From Citricoccus muralis (lineage in GTDB: Bacteria; Actinomycetota; Actinomycetes; Actinomycetales; Micrococcaceae): a stretch of DNA of 64,000 bases. The DNA is taken from NCBI RefSeq assembly GCF_029637705.1, contig NZ_CP121252.1, forward strand, positions 1,612,001-1,676,000, in the 5' to 3' direction. Shown here piece by piece: positions 18,447-27,715 of this stretch. Position 1 is the stretch's first letter. Every line of letters begins with the position of its first letter. The translations under genes and the position numbers were made by a program. Under the pieces are notes generated by a model. That model was not told the origin of the DNA. It worked only from the letters and a program-made list of their open reading frames with translations, and did not search any database.

Positions 18447-21209
18447 GTGACCGACCCGAGCAATGACACCACGCCCCACCGCCTTCTCGTTATCGATGGA
18501 CATTCGATGGCGTTCCGCGCGTTCTACGCGCTGCCAGCGGAGAATTTCGCGACCGCGACCGGACAGCACACCAATGCGGTCTACGGTTTCCTGACCATGT
18601 TGCTGACCATGATCCGGCAGCAGCAGCCCACCCATGTCGCCGTCGCATTCGACCTGGATACCCCCACCCGGCGCTCTGAGGAGTACGCCGAGTACAAGGC
18701 CGGCCGGTCCGAGACGCCCCAGGAGTTCTACGGTCAGATCGACCTGATTGTGAAAGTCATGGAAGCCCTGCGCATCCCGACCATCACGCTCGACGGGTTC
18801 GAGGCCGACGACATCGTGGCCACCCTGGCCACCCTCTCCGAGGACGCCGGCTGGGAGACCCGCGTAGTGTCCGGCGATCGCGATGTCTTCCAGTTGATCA
18901 CCGACCGCACGCTGGTCCTCTACCCGAAGAAGGGTGTCTCCGATATTCCGCTCATGGATGCCGCGGCGGTGGAGGAGAAGTACAAGGTGTCCCCGGCGCA
19001 GTATCCGGAGCTGGCGGCCCTCGTCGGCGAGACGGCGGATAATCTGCCCGGGATTCCCGGGGTCGGCCCCGGTTTCGCCGCCAAATGGCTCAAGGAGTAC
19101 GGTGACCTCGACGGCGTGCTGGCCAACGCCGACAAAATCACGGGCAAGAAGGGGGAGTCGCTGCGGGAGCACATGGATAACGTGCACCGGAACCGGCGGC
19201 TCAACGCCTTGGTGCGCGACCTCGAGTTGCCTGTCACCCTCGAAGCGACCACGCTCGAGCAGCCCGACCGGGAGCAACTGGAGGAGCTTTTCGACGCACT
19301 GGAGTTCAACCGGGTCCGGCAGCGCGTCTTTGACACCTTCGACGAGCGCCTGGGAACCACCACCGAACCGGCACAGGATGATGTCACTCCCGACTTCACG
19401 GTGGCCGATTCCGCGCAGCAGGTCAACGATTTCCTGGCCGAGCACGGCGGCGAGCTGCTCGGCGTGTATGCCGAGATCACCGGTCCCGAGATGGTGGCCA
19501 AGCGCAAGATCCCGGTCCCGGGCGACTATGGCACGGTCACCGGTGTGTCCTTCGCGGCCGATGATGCCGGGCTGTTCGTCGACCTGACCTCGGACAGTGC
19601 CGCGGCCAAGGCAGCGCGTGACGCGCTGGCCGACCCCGCCCTGGACACCGCTGTTTACGACGTAAAGTCCATCATTAAGGCGTTCGGCAGCACCGCGAGC
19701 ATCGACGGGGTCCAGGACGACGCCCTCATCTCTGCATACATTCTGCAACCGGACCGGCGCAGCTACGAGCTGTCCGCCCTCGTGGAGGGCTACCTCAATG
19801 CGAACCTCGACACGGGGGAGACCCCGGCCGCGGGCCAACAGGCGTTGGACCTCGACGGTGCCGAAGAGGAAAGCAAAGCCCAGCAGCGCGCCCATGATGC
19901 GGTGCGTGCCGCCTGGATGATTCGACGCCTCTCCCAGGTGTTTACCCCCGCGGTCATCGAGCGCGGCGCACAGCAGCTGTTACAGAACCTGGAGATTCCG
20001 CTGGCGGTCGTGCTGGCCGAGCTGGAGTTCGCCGGCGTCGCCATCGACGAAGCGCGGCTGGGGGAGCTGCTGCAGCAATTCAGTGATGAGGCCGACGCCG
20101 CACAGGAATCGGCCTGGGCCGCTAATGACGGTGAAAAGGTCAACCTCGGTTCGCCCAAGCAGCTGCAGGTCGTGCTGTTCGAGAAAATGGACATGCCGAA
20201 GACCCGCAAAACCAAGACGGGCTACTCCACCGACGTCGACTCGCTCAACGATCTGCTGGAGCGCACCGGCCACGCCTTCTTGCAGAACCTGATGCTCTAC
20301 CGCGATGCGACCAAGCTCAAGCAGACCGTGCAGGGACTGAAGGACGCCGTCGCCGAGGATCACCGGATCCACACCACGTTCTCCCAGACGACGGCGGCCA
20401 CCGGTCGGCTCTCCAGCCTGAACCCGAACCTGCAGAACATCCCGGTGCGCACCGAGGCCGGACGCCAGATCCGCGACGTCTTCACGGCCGGCACACTCCC
20501 GACGGGGGAGCAGACCCAGCTCCTCACCGCCGACTACTCGCAGATCGAAATGCGCATCATGGCCCACCTTTCCGAAGACGAGGGCCTGATCACCGCGTTC
20601 AAGGACGGCGAGGACCTGCACCGTTTCGTCGGCGCGAACGTCTTCGATGTGGATCCCCAGGACGTCACCTCCGAGATGCGCTCGAAGGTCAAGGCGATGA
20701 GCTACGGTCTGGCCTACGGACTCTCCAGCTTCGGACTCTCTAAACAGCTACGCATCTCCGTAGACGAGGCCCGCGAGCTGATGAGCGCCTACTTTGACCG
20801 GTTCGGCGCCGTGCAGACCTACCTACGCGACGTCGTGAAGCAGGCACGCAAAGACGGCTTCACCGAGACCATGCTGGGCCGACGCCGGTACCTGCCCGAC
20901 CTTACCTCGGACAACCGCCAGTTGCGGGACATGGCCGAGCGTGCCGCCCTGAACGCACCGATCCAGGGTTCCGCAGCAGACATCATCAAGCTCGCCATGC
21001 TCGGAGTGCAGCGCGAACTGACGGAGCAGCAGCTGCGTAGCCGGATGATCCTGCAGATCCACGATGAACTCATCCTGGAGCTCGCCCCTGGCGAGGAGGA
21101 GCAGGCGGAACGTATTCTGACCGAGCAGATGTCGAGCGCCATCGAATTGCGGGTGCCGCTCGACGTACAGGTCGGGCGCGGCCGTTCCTGGAACGACGCC
21201 GCCCACTAG
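18447..21209 (+). CDS. polA: DNA polymerase I
   Basis: PolA of 920 residues, used for Okazaki-fragment maturation and for gap filling after UvrABC excision. Residues about 10-300 are the 5'-3' exonuclease (LLVIDGHSMAFRAFYALP, DDIVATLA, VSGDRDVFQLI, GETADNLPGIPGVGPGFAAKWL). Residues about 320-490 are a 3'-5' exonuclease fold whose first motif reads LLGVYAEITGP, without the Asp-x-Glu metal site, so proofreading is probably lost. The polymerase domain follows with motif A TADYSQIEMR (Asp696), motif B RSKVKAMSYGLAYG and motif C IHDELILE (Asp873, Glu874). GTG 18447 is the only start placing the conserved RLLVIDGHS near the N-terminus. Confidence 0.96.
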   Translation: MTDPSNDTTPHRLLVIDGHSMAFRAFYALPAENFATATGQHTNAVYGFLTMLLTMIRQQQPTHVAVAFDLDTPTRRSEEYAEYKAGRSETPQEFYGQIDLIVKVMEALRIPTITLDGFEADDIVATLATLSEDAGWETRVVSGDRDVFQLITDRTLVLYPKKGVSDIPLMDAAAVEEKYKVSPAQYPELAALVGETADNLPGIPGVGPGFAAKWLKEYGDLDGVLANADKITGKKGESLREHMDNVHRNRRLNALVRDLELPVTLEATTLEQPDREQLEELFDALEFNRVRQRVFDTFDERLGTTTEPAQDDVTPDFTVADSAQQVNDFLAEHGGELLGVYAEITGPEMVAKRKIPVPGDYGTVTGVSFAADDAGLFVDLTSDSAAAKAARDALADPALDTAVYDVKSIIKAFGSTASIDGVQDDALISAYILQPDRRSYELSALVEGYLNANLDTGETPAAGQQALDLDGAEEESKAQQRAHDAVRAAWMIRRLSQVFTPAVIERGAQQLLQNLEIPLAVVLAELEFAGVAIDEARLGELLQQFSDEADAAQESAWAANDGEKVNLGSPKQLQVVLFEKMDMPKTRKTKTGYSTDVDSLNDLLERTGHAFLQNLMLYRDATKLKQTVQGLKDAVAEDHRIHTTFSQTTAATGRLSSLNPNLQNIPVRTEAGRQIRDVFTAGTLPTGEQTQLLTADYSQIEMRIMAHLSEDEGLITAFKDGEDLHRFVGANVFDVDPQDVTSEMRSKVKAMSYGLAYGLSSFGLSKQLRISVDEARELMSAYFDRFGAVQTYLRDVVKQARKDGFTETMLGRRRYLPDLTSDNRQLRDMAERAALNAPIQGSAADIIKLAMLGVQRELTEQQLRSRMILQIHDELILELAPGEEEQAERILTEQMSSAIELRVPLDVQVGRGRSWNDAAH

Positions 21210-21271
21210 ACACTCCCAGATCCTGAGGCACTCCCAGCCCCTCGACCCCTCGACACCGCCGGAAAGATGAC

Positions 21272-22627
21272 ATGATCATGTCCCTGAGCAGGCCCCTCAC
21301 CCCCTTCACCCTCGCCGGTGACGACTTCATCGAGCCCAGCTCGCACGACGCCGACGGCGCAGAGAAGATCAAAGCCAGCGAAGCGTACCGCCACCTCCAC
21401 CAGCAGGTGGAGCTGGGGTTCTATGTCGACCCCGGCTCCGCTGACCTGATCGACATCTGGGCCCGGCAGAATCGCGACATGGGGCTCGAGTTCCGGGGCT
21501 TCCGCGAGGCCGAACCACGCCCGGATTTCCTGCCGAGGTGGCAGCGACCCGTGGGCACCATCGGCGGACTGCCCTCCACCCTCAACGTGGGCTCGAAGAT
21601 CCTGCCTGCCTGGCTGATCACCGCGGTGGGCGTGGCCCCAACGCATCGACGGCGCGGCATCCTGCGCCGGATGATCACCGAGGAACTCACCCGCGCCCAG
21701 GAGCAGGGGTATCCGCTCGCGGCACTGACCGTGTCCGAGGGCGGAATTTACGAGCGATTCGGCTTCGGCGTCTCCACCTACCAAGTGACGCAGACGATCG
21801 ACCGCCGTCGTGGAATCCAACTACGTCCCGAGGTGCTCGAAGCGCTGAACACCACAGTCGGTCAGGTTTATGAGGTGAACCCGACCGAGCTCGTGGATCT
21901 CGCCGACCGTCTTGACCGCCAGTCGCATGAGGTCACCCCCGGTTCGATTCGTCGCCCCCGGCCGATTCAGGAGAACATGCTGGGCGCGGTGAACCTCTGG
22001 GGCGGTAGCTCCGAGGCACACCGCGAGCTCAAGGGGTACGTGTACATCACCGAAGACGGACCCGAAGCTCTGGCGGTCATCAGCCACAAGGGCTGGGAGA
22101 ACGTGGAAGTGTCCACCGGTGTCATCCGTGATCTCCAGTTCTTCACCCGACGTGGATTCGCCGGGCTGATGGACACCGTGCTGAACCTGGATCTAGTCGA
22201 TGAGCTGAAGTACCGCGAGGCCCCGGGGCGCGCTCTGGCCACAGCGATGATCGATCCGCGGGCGGTGAAGTCGACCTCAGAATCCGATCTGGTGTGGACG
22301 CGGCTGCTCGACGTCGTCGCCGCGCTGGAGTCCCGTGACTACGGTCAAGACGGATCCCTGGTCCTCGACGTCGAGGACGCGATGGGACTCGTCGACGGTC
22401 TTTACCGACTCGACGTCAGCAACGGATCCGCCCGGGCCGAGCGGATCGACGCTCCTCAGCACGATGGTGTGGATGCGGTAACTCTCGACGTCGCGCATCT
22501 GGCCACCGCACTCTTCCGCGGCGGGGGAGCGCTGGCCGAGGTCGGTCTAATCAACGGACCGGCCACAGAGCAGTTCCTGCGCATGTTCGCCGTCGTGAAA
22601 GAACCCTTCTGCAACTTCGGATTCTGA
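21272..22627 (+). CDS. Eis-family GNAT N-acetyltransferase
   Basis: A 451-residue protein with the tripartite Eis layout: an N-terminal GNAT domain, a second GNAT-like domain and a sterol-carrier-like C-terminus. The acetyl-CoA loop is AVGVAPTHRRRGILRRMITEEL (about residues 118-139), and SEGGIYERFGFGVSTY holds the usual tyrosines. The protein ends FCNFGF; in mycobacterial Eis the terminal Phe carboxylate is catalytic. Eis enzymes acetylate lysines or amines, including aminoglycosides; the substrate here is unknown. Start could be ATG 21272 or ATG 21278; GGAAAG lies upstream. It stands between polA and rpsA with its own spacing. Confidence 0.85.
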   Translation: MIMSLSRPLTPFTLAGDDFIEPSSHDADGAEKIKASEAYRHLHQQVELGFYVDPGSADLIDIWARQNRDMGLEFRGFREAEPRPDFLPRWQRPVGTIGGLPSTLNVGSKILPAWLITAVGVAPTHRRRGILRRMITEELTRAQEQGYPLAALTVSEGGIYERFGFGVSTYQVTQTIDRRRGIQLRPEVLEALNTTVGQVYEVNPTELVDLADRLDRQSHEVTPGSIRRPRPIQENMLGAVNLWGGSSEAHRELKGYVYITEDGPEALAVISHKGWENVEVSTGVIRDLQFFTRRGFAGLMDTVLNLDLVDELKYREAPGRALATAMIDPRAVKSTSESDLVWTRLLDVVAALESRDYGQDGSLVLDVEDAMGLVDGLYRLDVSNGSARAERIDAPQHDGVDAVTLDVAHLATALFRGGGALAEVGLINGPATEQFLRMFAVVKEPFCNFGF

Positions 22628-22651
22628 CCCGGTGCACACCCTCGCCACGCA

Positions 22652-22680
22652 TTGCGCGCGTTGGGCTGCTGGCGTATGAT
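22652..22680 (+). promoter_or_regulatory. rpsA promoter
   Basis: TTGCGC (22652-22657) and TATGAT (22675-22680) are spaced by exactly 17 bp. They would start an untranslated leader of about 120 bases before rpsA. This is one of the best promoter matches in the window. Confidence 0.6.
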
Positions 22681-22809
22681 GGTCGGGTGCGTCGAATGCG
22701 CACATGTCCATAGATTGTTCAGTGGGTTTCGCTGACCGAAATCACAGGATCCGTTCCGGCTTCGGCCCCCTGAGTATACGAAAACTATCCACATCGGAGT
22801 CCCTACTAC

Positions 22810-24264
22810 ATGACCACCACCAAGACCGTCCCGCAGGTTGCCATCAACGACATCGGCACCTCCGAGGACCTCCTCGCAGCCATTGACGAGACCATCAAGT
22901 ACTTCAACGATGGTGACCTGGTTGCGGGCACTGTCGTCAAGGTTGACCGCGACGAAGTTCTTCTCGACATCGGTTACAAGACCGAAGGTGTCATCCCCTC
23001 CCGTGAGCTGTCGATCAAGAACGACGTCGATCCCGACGACGTGGTTGCCGTGGGCGACTCCGTGGAAGCCCTCGTCCTCACCAAGGAGGATAAGGAAGGC
23101 CGTCTGATCCTGTCCAAGAAGCGCGCCCAGTACGAGCGCGCCTGGGGCGACATCGAGAAGGTCAAGGAAGACGACGGCGTCGTCACCGGTACCGTCATCG
23201 AGGTCGTCAAGGGTGGCCTCATCCTCGACATCGGCCTGCGCGGCTTCCTGCCCGCATCGTTGGTCGAGATGCGCCGCGTCCGCGACCTGGCCCCGTACAT
23301 CGGCCAGCAGCTGGAAGCCAAGATCATCGAGCTCGACAAGAACCGCAACAACGTGGTTCTGTCCCGTCGCGCCTGGCTCGAGCAGACCCAGTCCGAGGTC
23401 CGCTCGAACTTCCTCAACAACCTCGAGAAGGGCCAGGTGCGCAACGGCGTGGTCTCCTCGATCGTCAACTTCGGTGCCTTCGTGGACCTGGGTGGCGTCG
23501 ACGGCCTGGTGCACGTCTCCGAGCTGTCCTGGAAGCACATCGACCACCCGTCCGAGGTTGTCGAAGTGGGCCAGGAAGTCACCGTCGAGGTGCTCGAAGT
23601 CGACATGGACCGCGAGCGTGTCTCGCTGTCGCTCAAGGCCACCCAGGAGGATCCGTGGCAGGTCTTCGCCCGGACCCACGCTCTGGGCCAGATCGTGCCC
23701 GGCAAGGTCACCAAGCTGGTGCCTTTCGGTGCGTTCGTGCGCGTCGAGGACGGCATCGAGGGCCTCGTGCACATCTCCGAGCTGGCTGCCCGCCACATCG
23801 ACACCGCCGAGCAGGTTGTGTCGGTCAACGAGGAGCTCTTCGTCAAGGTCATCGACATCGACCTGGACCGCCGCCGTATCTCGCTGTCTCTGAAGCAGGC
23901 CAACGAGGGCGTAGATCCGGAGGGCACCGAGTTCGACCCGGCGCTGTACGGTATGGCTGCCGACTACGACGATGAGGGCAACTACAAGTACCCCGAGGGC
24001 TTCGATCCCGAGACCAACGAGTGGATGGAAGGCTTCGAGACCGAGCGCGCCGCTTGGGAGCAGCAGTACGCTGACGCTCAGGCTCGCTGGGAAGCTCACA
24101 AGGAGCAGGTTGTCCGTCACTCCACTGAGGACGTCGAAGCATCGACCGAAGCAGCCGAGGCCGGCAACACCTCTTACTCCTCCGAGGCTCCGGCCACGGA
24201 TGCTGGCACCCTGGCTTCCGACGAAGCTCTGGCTGCCTTGCGCGAGAAGCTAACCGGCAACTGA
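22810..24264 (+). CDS. rpsA: 30S ribosomal protein S1
   Basis: S1 helps the 30S subunit bind and unfold mRNA. The 484 residues hold four S1 RNA-binding repeats, at about 36-105, 121-190, 208-277 and 294-363, each beginning with a G-x-V-V/ G-x-V-T pattern and a GxF or DIGxxG element (DIGYKTEGVIP, DIGLRGFLP, NFGAFVDLGGVDGLVHVS, PFGAFVRVEDGIEGLVHIS). E. coli S1 has six; four is the actinobacterial form. The last 110 residues are acidic and probably disordered. ATG 22810 follows ACATCGGAGTCCCTACTAC, where GGAG is 10 bases upstream. Codon use is strongly biased, as expected for high expression. Confidence 0.97.
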   Translation: MTTTKTVPQVAINDIGTSEDLLAAIDETIKYFNDGDLVAGTVVKVDRDEVLLDIGYKTEGVIPSRELSIKNDVDPDDVVAVGDSVEALVLTKEDKEGRLILSKKRAQYERAWGDIEKVKEDDGVVTGTVIEVVKGGLILDIGLRGFLPASLVEMRRVRDLAPYIGQQLEAKIIELDKNRNNVVLSRRAWLEQTQSEVRSNFLNNLEKGQVRNGVVSSIVNFGAFVDLGGVDGLVHVSELSWKHIDHPSEVVEVGQEVTVEVLEVDMDRERVSLSLKATQEDPWQVFARTHALGQIVPGKVTKLVPFGAFVRVEDGIEGLVHISELAARHIDTAEQVVSVNEELFVKVIDIDLDRRRISLSLKQANEGVDPEGTEFDPALYGMAADYDDEGNYKYPEGFDPETNEWMEGFETERAAWEQQYADAQARWEAHKEQVVRHSTEDVEASTEAAEAGNTSYSSEAPATDAGTLASDEALAALREKLTGN

Positions 24265-24312
24265 TACATTTCGGTTCGCCAGCGTGACTCCGCGCTGAAT
24301 TAATCCGAGCAA

Positions 24313-24343
24313 GAAGCCCCGCACCGATTCGGTGCGGGGCTTC
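24313..24343. terminator. Bidirectional terminator hairpin between rpsA and methyltransferase gene
   Basis: A 13-bp perfect stem (24313-24325 with 24331-24343) carries loop GATTC. U-tracts are weak on both sides. It stands between convergent genes and ends 7 bases before the methyltransferase stop. Confidence 0.75.
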
Positions 24344-24350
24344 CTGCGTG

Positions 24351-25466
24351 TTAGCGAATGGATTCAGTGACAGTGAATCGCCGGTCGCGGGCCAGCTGCG
24401 TGGTCCGGCCCACGACGCGGTCCAGTTCGTCGCGATAGCGCAGATGCGAATTCCAGACACACCACAACCGACCGCCGGGCTTCAACGTGCGGGCAGCCTC
24501 GGCGAAGAGATGGTGTGCAATATCGGTTGTCACGGTGCCGCCATCATGGAAGGGAGGATTCAGGACGATCGCGGACAGGGACGCATCGGCGTGATATTTC
24601 AGTCCATCGGCGTGAGTCACCTGGACCCGGTCGGCGTCCAGGCCATTGACCGTGGCGGTGTCCCTGGTTGAACGCACCGCTGAGGCGGAATCATCGCAGG
24701 CGTAGAGCAGGGGAATGCTGGTTGCCAGCCCTAAAGCCGCGGTGATCGTGCCGTTGCCGCAACCGAGATCAACCACACTGTCGAGCTGGTCGATCGCGTC
24801 ACTTCGACCTTCGGGTCCTGAGGAGAGCAGTGTGGTGAGTAACAGTGCGGTGCCGGGATCCAGCCGTGCCGCACCGAAAGTCATCCCGTAGGCACGCAGT
24901 TCGAGCTCGCCCACGGGCTCCACCGATACGCGTTGTCTTCGCGGGATCCGCTCTGGCAGCTGGTGCTCGGTGAGGGATTCCTTCGGTGCCGAAGCTATCA
25001 GCGCACGAGACTTGTAGGCCCCGCGGCTTGCATGGACCCGTTGGAAGCACCGTTCCAGCACCGCGTTCATGCTCCGATTCAGGTGCTTTTCGCGTGCGGC
25101 ACTGATCATAACGACGTCGGACGTAGCCCAACGGGCCACATGCCAGGCTGTTTCTTCCAGCGCCTCCAGGGGCCGGGCCAGCAAATGAATGACCCAGCCA
25201 ACCCCGGACAGACTCACTTCGTCGGGCCCGGTGAAGAGCCGCCAGGCATCAGGTACCTCAATCTGCTCGGCTCGACTGCGAGAATCCAGGATGAGCCGAC
25301 CGTTGAGACCCAGCTCTGACAGATGCTGGCTCAGCGCACCGGTCTCTTCATTAATCACCGCCACCGGGAGCTCACGTAACTCCGGGCGTTGCTCGAGAAA
25401 TGTCTCGATCTCCATGATCAGGAGCCGTTCGACGGGGCTGGGTTGAACCTCGGTTTGCGACGCCAT
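24351..25466 (-). CDS. RsmC/RlmG-like rRNA guanine-N2 methyltransferase
   Basis: A 371-residue class I SAM-dependent methyltransferase. The N-terminal half is a degenerate methyltransferase-like domain. The C-terminal half is active-type, with SVVDLGCGNGTITAALGL (SAM loop, about 235-252) and AIVLNPPFHDGG, the NPPF catalytic motif of base N-methyltransferases. E. coli RsmC modifies 16S G1207 and RlmG 23S G1835; the two cannot be told apart here. ATG 25466 (MASQTEV) overlaps the stop of the upstream gene as TGATG; a start five codons earlier at 25481 is possible. Confidence 0.82.
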   Translation of the reverse strand: MASQTEVQPSPVERLLIMEIETFLEQRPELRELPVAVINEETGALSQHLSELGLNGRLILDSRSRAEQIEVPDAWRLFTGPDEVSLSGVGWVIHLLARPLEALEETAWHVARWATSDVVMISAAREKHLNRSMNAVLERCFQRVHASRGAYKSRALIASAPKESLTEHQLPERIPRRQRVSVEPVGELELRAYGMTFGAARLDPGTALLLTTLLSSGPEGRSDAIDQLDSVVDLGCGNGTITAALGLATSIPLLYACDDSASAVRSTRDTATVNGLDADRVQVTHADGLKYHADASLSAIVLNPPFHDGGTVTTDIAHHLFAEAARTLKPGGRLWCVWNSHLRYRDELDRVVGRTTQLARDRRFTVTESIR

Positions 25467-26203
25467 CACAGGTCTGTCCATTCCACATGGGTGGGCTCGA
25501 CCTGTCCGGCACCGGAGCTGATGGCTGCGAGGTCTGCCTTCAGACGTTCTGCCGCCATGTCGTCGTCGACACTGGCTAGTGTCAACAACGCTGAGGACCC
25601 CGCGTAGTCAGTGACACCGAGGTGCCACCCAGTGGCGCGCAATTCGTTCTCCCAGCGTCCCGCTACAGCGTGCGGTGCAGGAATGCGGTACCAGAGCATC
25701 CGTTGCCGGACCGTCCAGGTGACCTGGTCAAGGGTCTGGGACACAGCGTCAGAATAGGCACGAACCAGTCCGCCGGCTCCGAGTTTCACCCCGCCGAAGT
25801 AGCGCACCACCACTGCCAGCACGTCGGAGGCGTCTCGCAGCTGTTCCGCGCCGGTTCCTTCTGCGCTAACGAGCACCGTCTCGCGCTGGGCGATCGCTTC
25901 CAGCATCGGTGTTCCGGCGGTCCCGGCGGGTTCGCCGTCGTCGTTGGAACGCATGACTCGCCTGTCCGGGCCCAGCAGAAATGCGCTACAGGCGTGCCGG
26001 GCCAGATGGTGCTCTTTGCGCAGCGCGCTCACGTGTTCCCTGACGTCTTCCTCCGCTTCGACCCGGAAAAGGTAGCCAATAAATCGCGACCGTTTGATCT
26101 CGATTTCATGCACCACCGGAGTGTGGCGCTGGGCCGCCGGGAGCACGCTGTATCGACGCGCGTGGGAATCATCGACGAGGGCGGAATCGGAGTGCTGTGA
26201 CAT
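25466..26203 (-). CDS. YigZ/IMPACT family protein
   Basis: A 245-residue protein of the UPF0029/IMPACT family. The signature is EIKRSRFIGYLFRVEAEEDVREHVSALRKEHHLARHACSAFLLG, then SNDDGEPAGTAGTPMLEA and VVRYFGGVKLGAGGLVRAYSDAV. Eukaryotic IMPACT inhibits GCN2; bacterial YigZ function is unclear. ATG 26203 (MSQHSDS) is preferred because a TAGACT hexamer is seven bases upstream, which would make the transcript leaderless. It shares a start/stop overlap with the methyltransferase gene after it. Confidence 0.85.
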   Translation of the reverse strand: MSQHSDSALVDDSHARRYSVLPAAQRHTPVVHEIEIKRSRFIGYLFRVEAEEDVREHVSALRKEHHLARHACSAFLLGPDRRVMRSNDDGEPAGTAGTPMLEAIAQRETVLVSAEGTGAEQLRDASDVLAVVVRYFGGVKLGAGGLVRAYSDAVSQTLDQVTWTVRQRMLWYRIPAPHAVAGRWENELRATGWHLGVTDYAGSSALLTLASVDDDMAAERLKADLAAISSGAGQVEPTHVEWTDL

Positions 26204-26210
26204 CGTCGAT

Positions 26211-26216
26211 AGTCTA
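26211..26216 (-). promoter_or_regulatory. -10 box for probable leaderless YigZ-family mRNA
   Basis: On the minus strand TAGACT occupies 26216-26211, seven bases before ATG 26203, with no purine-rich ribosome site between. Confidence 0.45.
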
Positions 26217-26267
26217 GCTTCCTCCCTGCGGCGCACCCGGGTTGGGAGTTGGATTACTCGCGGGTAA

Positions 26268-27715
26268 GGCAGGCGGTCATCCACCACTTTATCCTCGGCG
26301 TTGATCGTGATCCTGTTCACCCTAGCCATGGGATTCTTCCCCGGGCCGGTTCAGTCTGTGTTCGGCGCGCTGGCCGATGTGATGCGTTACGACATCGGCT
26401 GGATGTCTACGCTCGGCGCCACCGCGATGCTGGTCTTCGCGGCCGGTATCGGAGCGATCCTGATGTTATTCGGCGTCGCCGAGCCGATCACCCATGATGC
26501 GGTACCCCCAGCGATCGGTACGTTCCACTTCGGCTTCCAGCTCTGGGCTATTCAAGTGGTGCCAGGGCTGGCCTTCGCCTACTTCACGTACAAGCGAAAC
26601 CTCCCTCCGCGGGCTTCTTCGGCATTCCAACCGTTTATCGGCGATCGGATCCACGGCCCCTGGGGCAAGGCCATCGACATCATGGCCATTGTGGCCACCG
26701 TGTTCGGTATCGCAGTGTCCATCGGATTGGGCGCCATGCAGATCAACGCCGGACTCACCTATGTCTACGGGGTGCCCATGCAGGGTTGGATCCAGGCGCT
26801 CACCATCGCCTTGATCACCGGCGCCGGCCTCACCTCGGTGCTCCTGGGTATGGACAAGGGCGTGAAGCGGCTGTCGTACCTCAACATCCTCATGGCCGTC
26901 GCACTGATGCTGTTCGTGCTGATGTGGGGAGCGACAATGGACACCTTCCGAGGCGTCGTTGAGACGGCGGGACGCTACCTGTACAACCTGCCGGTGCTCT
27001 CCTTCTTCAATGACTTCTCCGGATCGGGACAGTGGACCGGAGACTGGACCGTCTTCTACTGGGCCTGGGCGGTCACCTGGTCGCCCTTCGTCGGGATGTT
27101 TATCGCGAAGATTTCCCGAGGCCGTACCATTCGCGAGTTCGTGATCGCCACCATCGGCATGCCCACCAGTTTCGTCATCGTGTGGATGTCCGTGTGGGGC
27201 ATCTCCGGGATCATGCAGGACCAGGCCACCGCTACTTCTGGTGACAGCGGGGAGCTCGTGGAGACCGTCGTCGACGACGGGAACATCGAGGCCGCGCTGT
27301 TCCAGTTCCTCCAGGGCTACCCCGCATTCGGCTTCGTTGCGGTGTTTGCGCTCATCGTCATCGTGATTTTCTTCGTCACCTCCATGGACTCCGGTGCACT
27401 GGTGATGGACGGGATCGCGTCGGGACACGAGGACGCCGGACCGAAGCGGCAGCGGGTGTTCTGGACCGTGTCCATTGGCGCGGTGTGCACCGTCATCCTC
27501 GTCACAGCGGGAGAGAACGGGTGTTTCCCATGGAAGAATTCCACCGCCGCGCCCAGGAGGAACCCAGCGCCACCGAGGAGTTCGTGATCCGTCCCGAATA
27601 CGAGGTGGGAACCGAAGCGGACTTCGATACGCATCAACCGCAAACCTGGCATTGGCAGCGCGGTGATGGCACTGTAGAAGGCAGTGATGCCTATCAGAAG
27701 GGGCAACAGTCATGA
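26268..27715 (+). pseudogene. Decayed BCCT-family (betaine/carnitine/choline) transporter
   Basis: The frame up to 27587 has clear BCCT sequence: AGIGAILMLFGVAEPITH, INAGLTYVYGVP and the transporter signature WAWAVTWSPFVGMFIAKISRGRTIREFV. Three losses stand out against the family pattern. About 35-40 residues covering the rest of membrane helix 2 and its loop are missing where TAMLVF joins AAGIG. About a dozen residues are missing after HDAVPP. Near 27515, after VCTVILVTAGE, the last two helices are gone and the hydrophilic tail (MEEFHRRAQEEPSATEEF...) continues in another frame, ending TGA 27713-27715. The Gly-x-Gly-x-Gly motif has also lost its third Gly. No good start codon or ribosome site precedes the hydrophobic N-terminus. 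The intact ancestor would have imported compatible solutes. Its stop still overlaps the coaE start. Confidence 0.8.

Noticed and set aside
21211-21255. Short repeats (CACTCCCAG twice, CCCTCGAC-like) after polA
   Set aside because: Too short and imperfect to support any element; probably chance or slippage.
22456-24120. Open frame of 554 codons antisense to rpsA and the end of the acetyltransferase gene
   Set aside because: The Asp/Leu/Val repeats mirror S1 codons; no ribosome site or domain is visible.
26301-27587. Treating the BCCT frame as an intact 428-residue transporter
   Set aside because: It lacks helices 11-12 and part of helix 2, and the hydrophilic tail is in another frame.
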